NCBI RefSeq assembly: GCF_001483755.1
Contig: NZ_LQBK01000033.1
Span: 222,783 to 286,782, forward strand
DNA length: 64,000 nt
From: Kocuria rosea subsp. polaris
Lineage (GTDB): Bacteria; Actinomycetota; Actinomycetes; Actinomycetales; Micrococcaceae
Reading direction: 5' to 3'
Both the position numbers and the translations under genes were made by a program. Every line of letters starts with the position of its first letter. Positions within the stretch are counted from its first letter, which is position 1. Positions 63,972 to 64,000 of this stretch are shown here, one piece after another. The notes below the pieces were generated by a model. It saw nothing but the letters and a program-made list of their open reading frames with translations. It was not told the origin of the DNA and searched no databases.

Positions 63972-64000
63972 GGCCCGGACCGCACGAGGCGGTCCGGGCC
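63972..64000. terminator. Terminator after methyltransferase gene
   Basis: GGCCCGGACCGC, 5-base loop, GCGGTCCGGGCC, 28 bases after the stop; the stem may extend past the window edge. Confidence 0.7.

Overview
The window is about 64 kb of very GC-rich chromosome (third codon positions almost always G or C, frequent GTG and some TTG starts, 1-4 base start/stop overlaps). Gene content and order (mtrAB-lpqB-comF-hpf-secA, whiB1, adnAB, uvrD2-nudC, coproporphyrin-dependent heme genes including hemQ) point to an actinobacterium. I infer a member of the Micrococcaceae, possibly Kocuria. That assignment rests on remembered protein similarity and not on a search. I see no insertion sequence, prophage, CRISPR array, rRNA operon or biosynthetic cluster. 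This is core chromosome, and about 50 protein genes and one tRNA cover nearly all of it.

Layout. 1-4.4 kb: leftward galactofuranose/cell-wall glycosylation genes (GT4, glf, a GlfT2-like enzyme cut by the window edge) and a small membrane protein. 4.4-9.7 kb: whiB1, a PdtaS-like histidine kinase, a CpaE/TadZ-like ATPase with a SAF/CpaB-like partner, a small HTH protein and a hypothetical protein. 9.9-20 kb: LysM protein, Rv3235-family protein, then leftward secA, hpf, comF, lpqB, mtrB, mtrA, in the order I remember from mycobacteria. 20-24.7 kb: MetE-like protein, chorismate mutase, mnmA and a cysteine desulfurase (desulfurase and MnmA together make the tRNA 2-thiouridine route), then a divergent TrmL-like methylase. 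24.7-29.5 kb: HtrA-type protease, TPM-domain protein and PspA, an envelope-stress group. 29.6 kb: initiator tRNA-Met. 29.7-49.5 kb: UPF0182 membrane protein, Lon-like PDZ protease, DUF2342 metalloprotease, YgjP-like peptidase, a degenerate ThiF-like protein, uvrD2, nudC, a phosphotransferase, adnB, adnA and a DnaQ-type exonuclease. 49.5-60.1 kb: heme pathway; seven leftward genes (hemE, hemY, hemQ, hemH, hemC, hemD-hemB, hemL) and divergent hemA provide all steps from glutamyl-tRNA to coproheme decarboxylation except HemN/HemZ-type extras, which this route does not need. 60.1-64 kb: TetR regulator, DUF3107, DEAD-box RNA helicase and an overlapping orphan DNA methyltransferase.

The observations I rate highest: hemD and hemB form one uninterrupted reading frame with an internal ribosome-binding site; four CATCAAA-type boxes at exact 10-base spacing sit upstream of the LysM gene; several genes have a TANNNT box 6-7 bases before the start codon, which predicts leaderless transcripts (one of them a 20-codon leader ORF overlapping the metalloprotease gene); the ThiF-like protein has lost key E1 residues; an orphan beta-class methyltransferase is translationally coupled to an RNA helicase. 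I did not find a clearly new defence or metabolic system.
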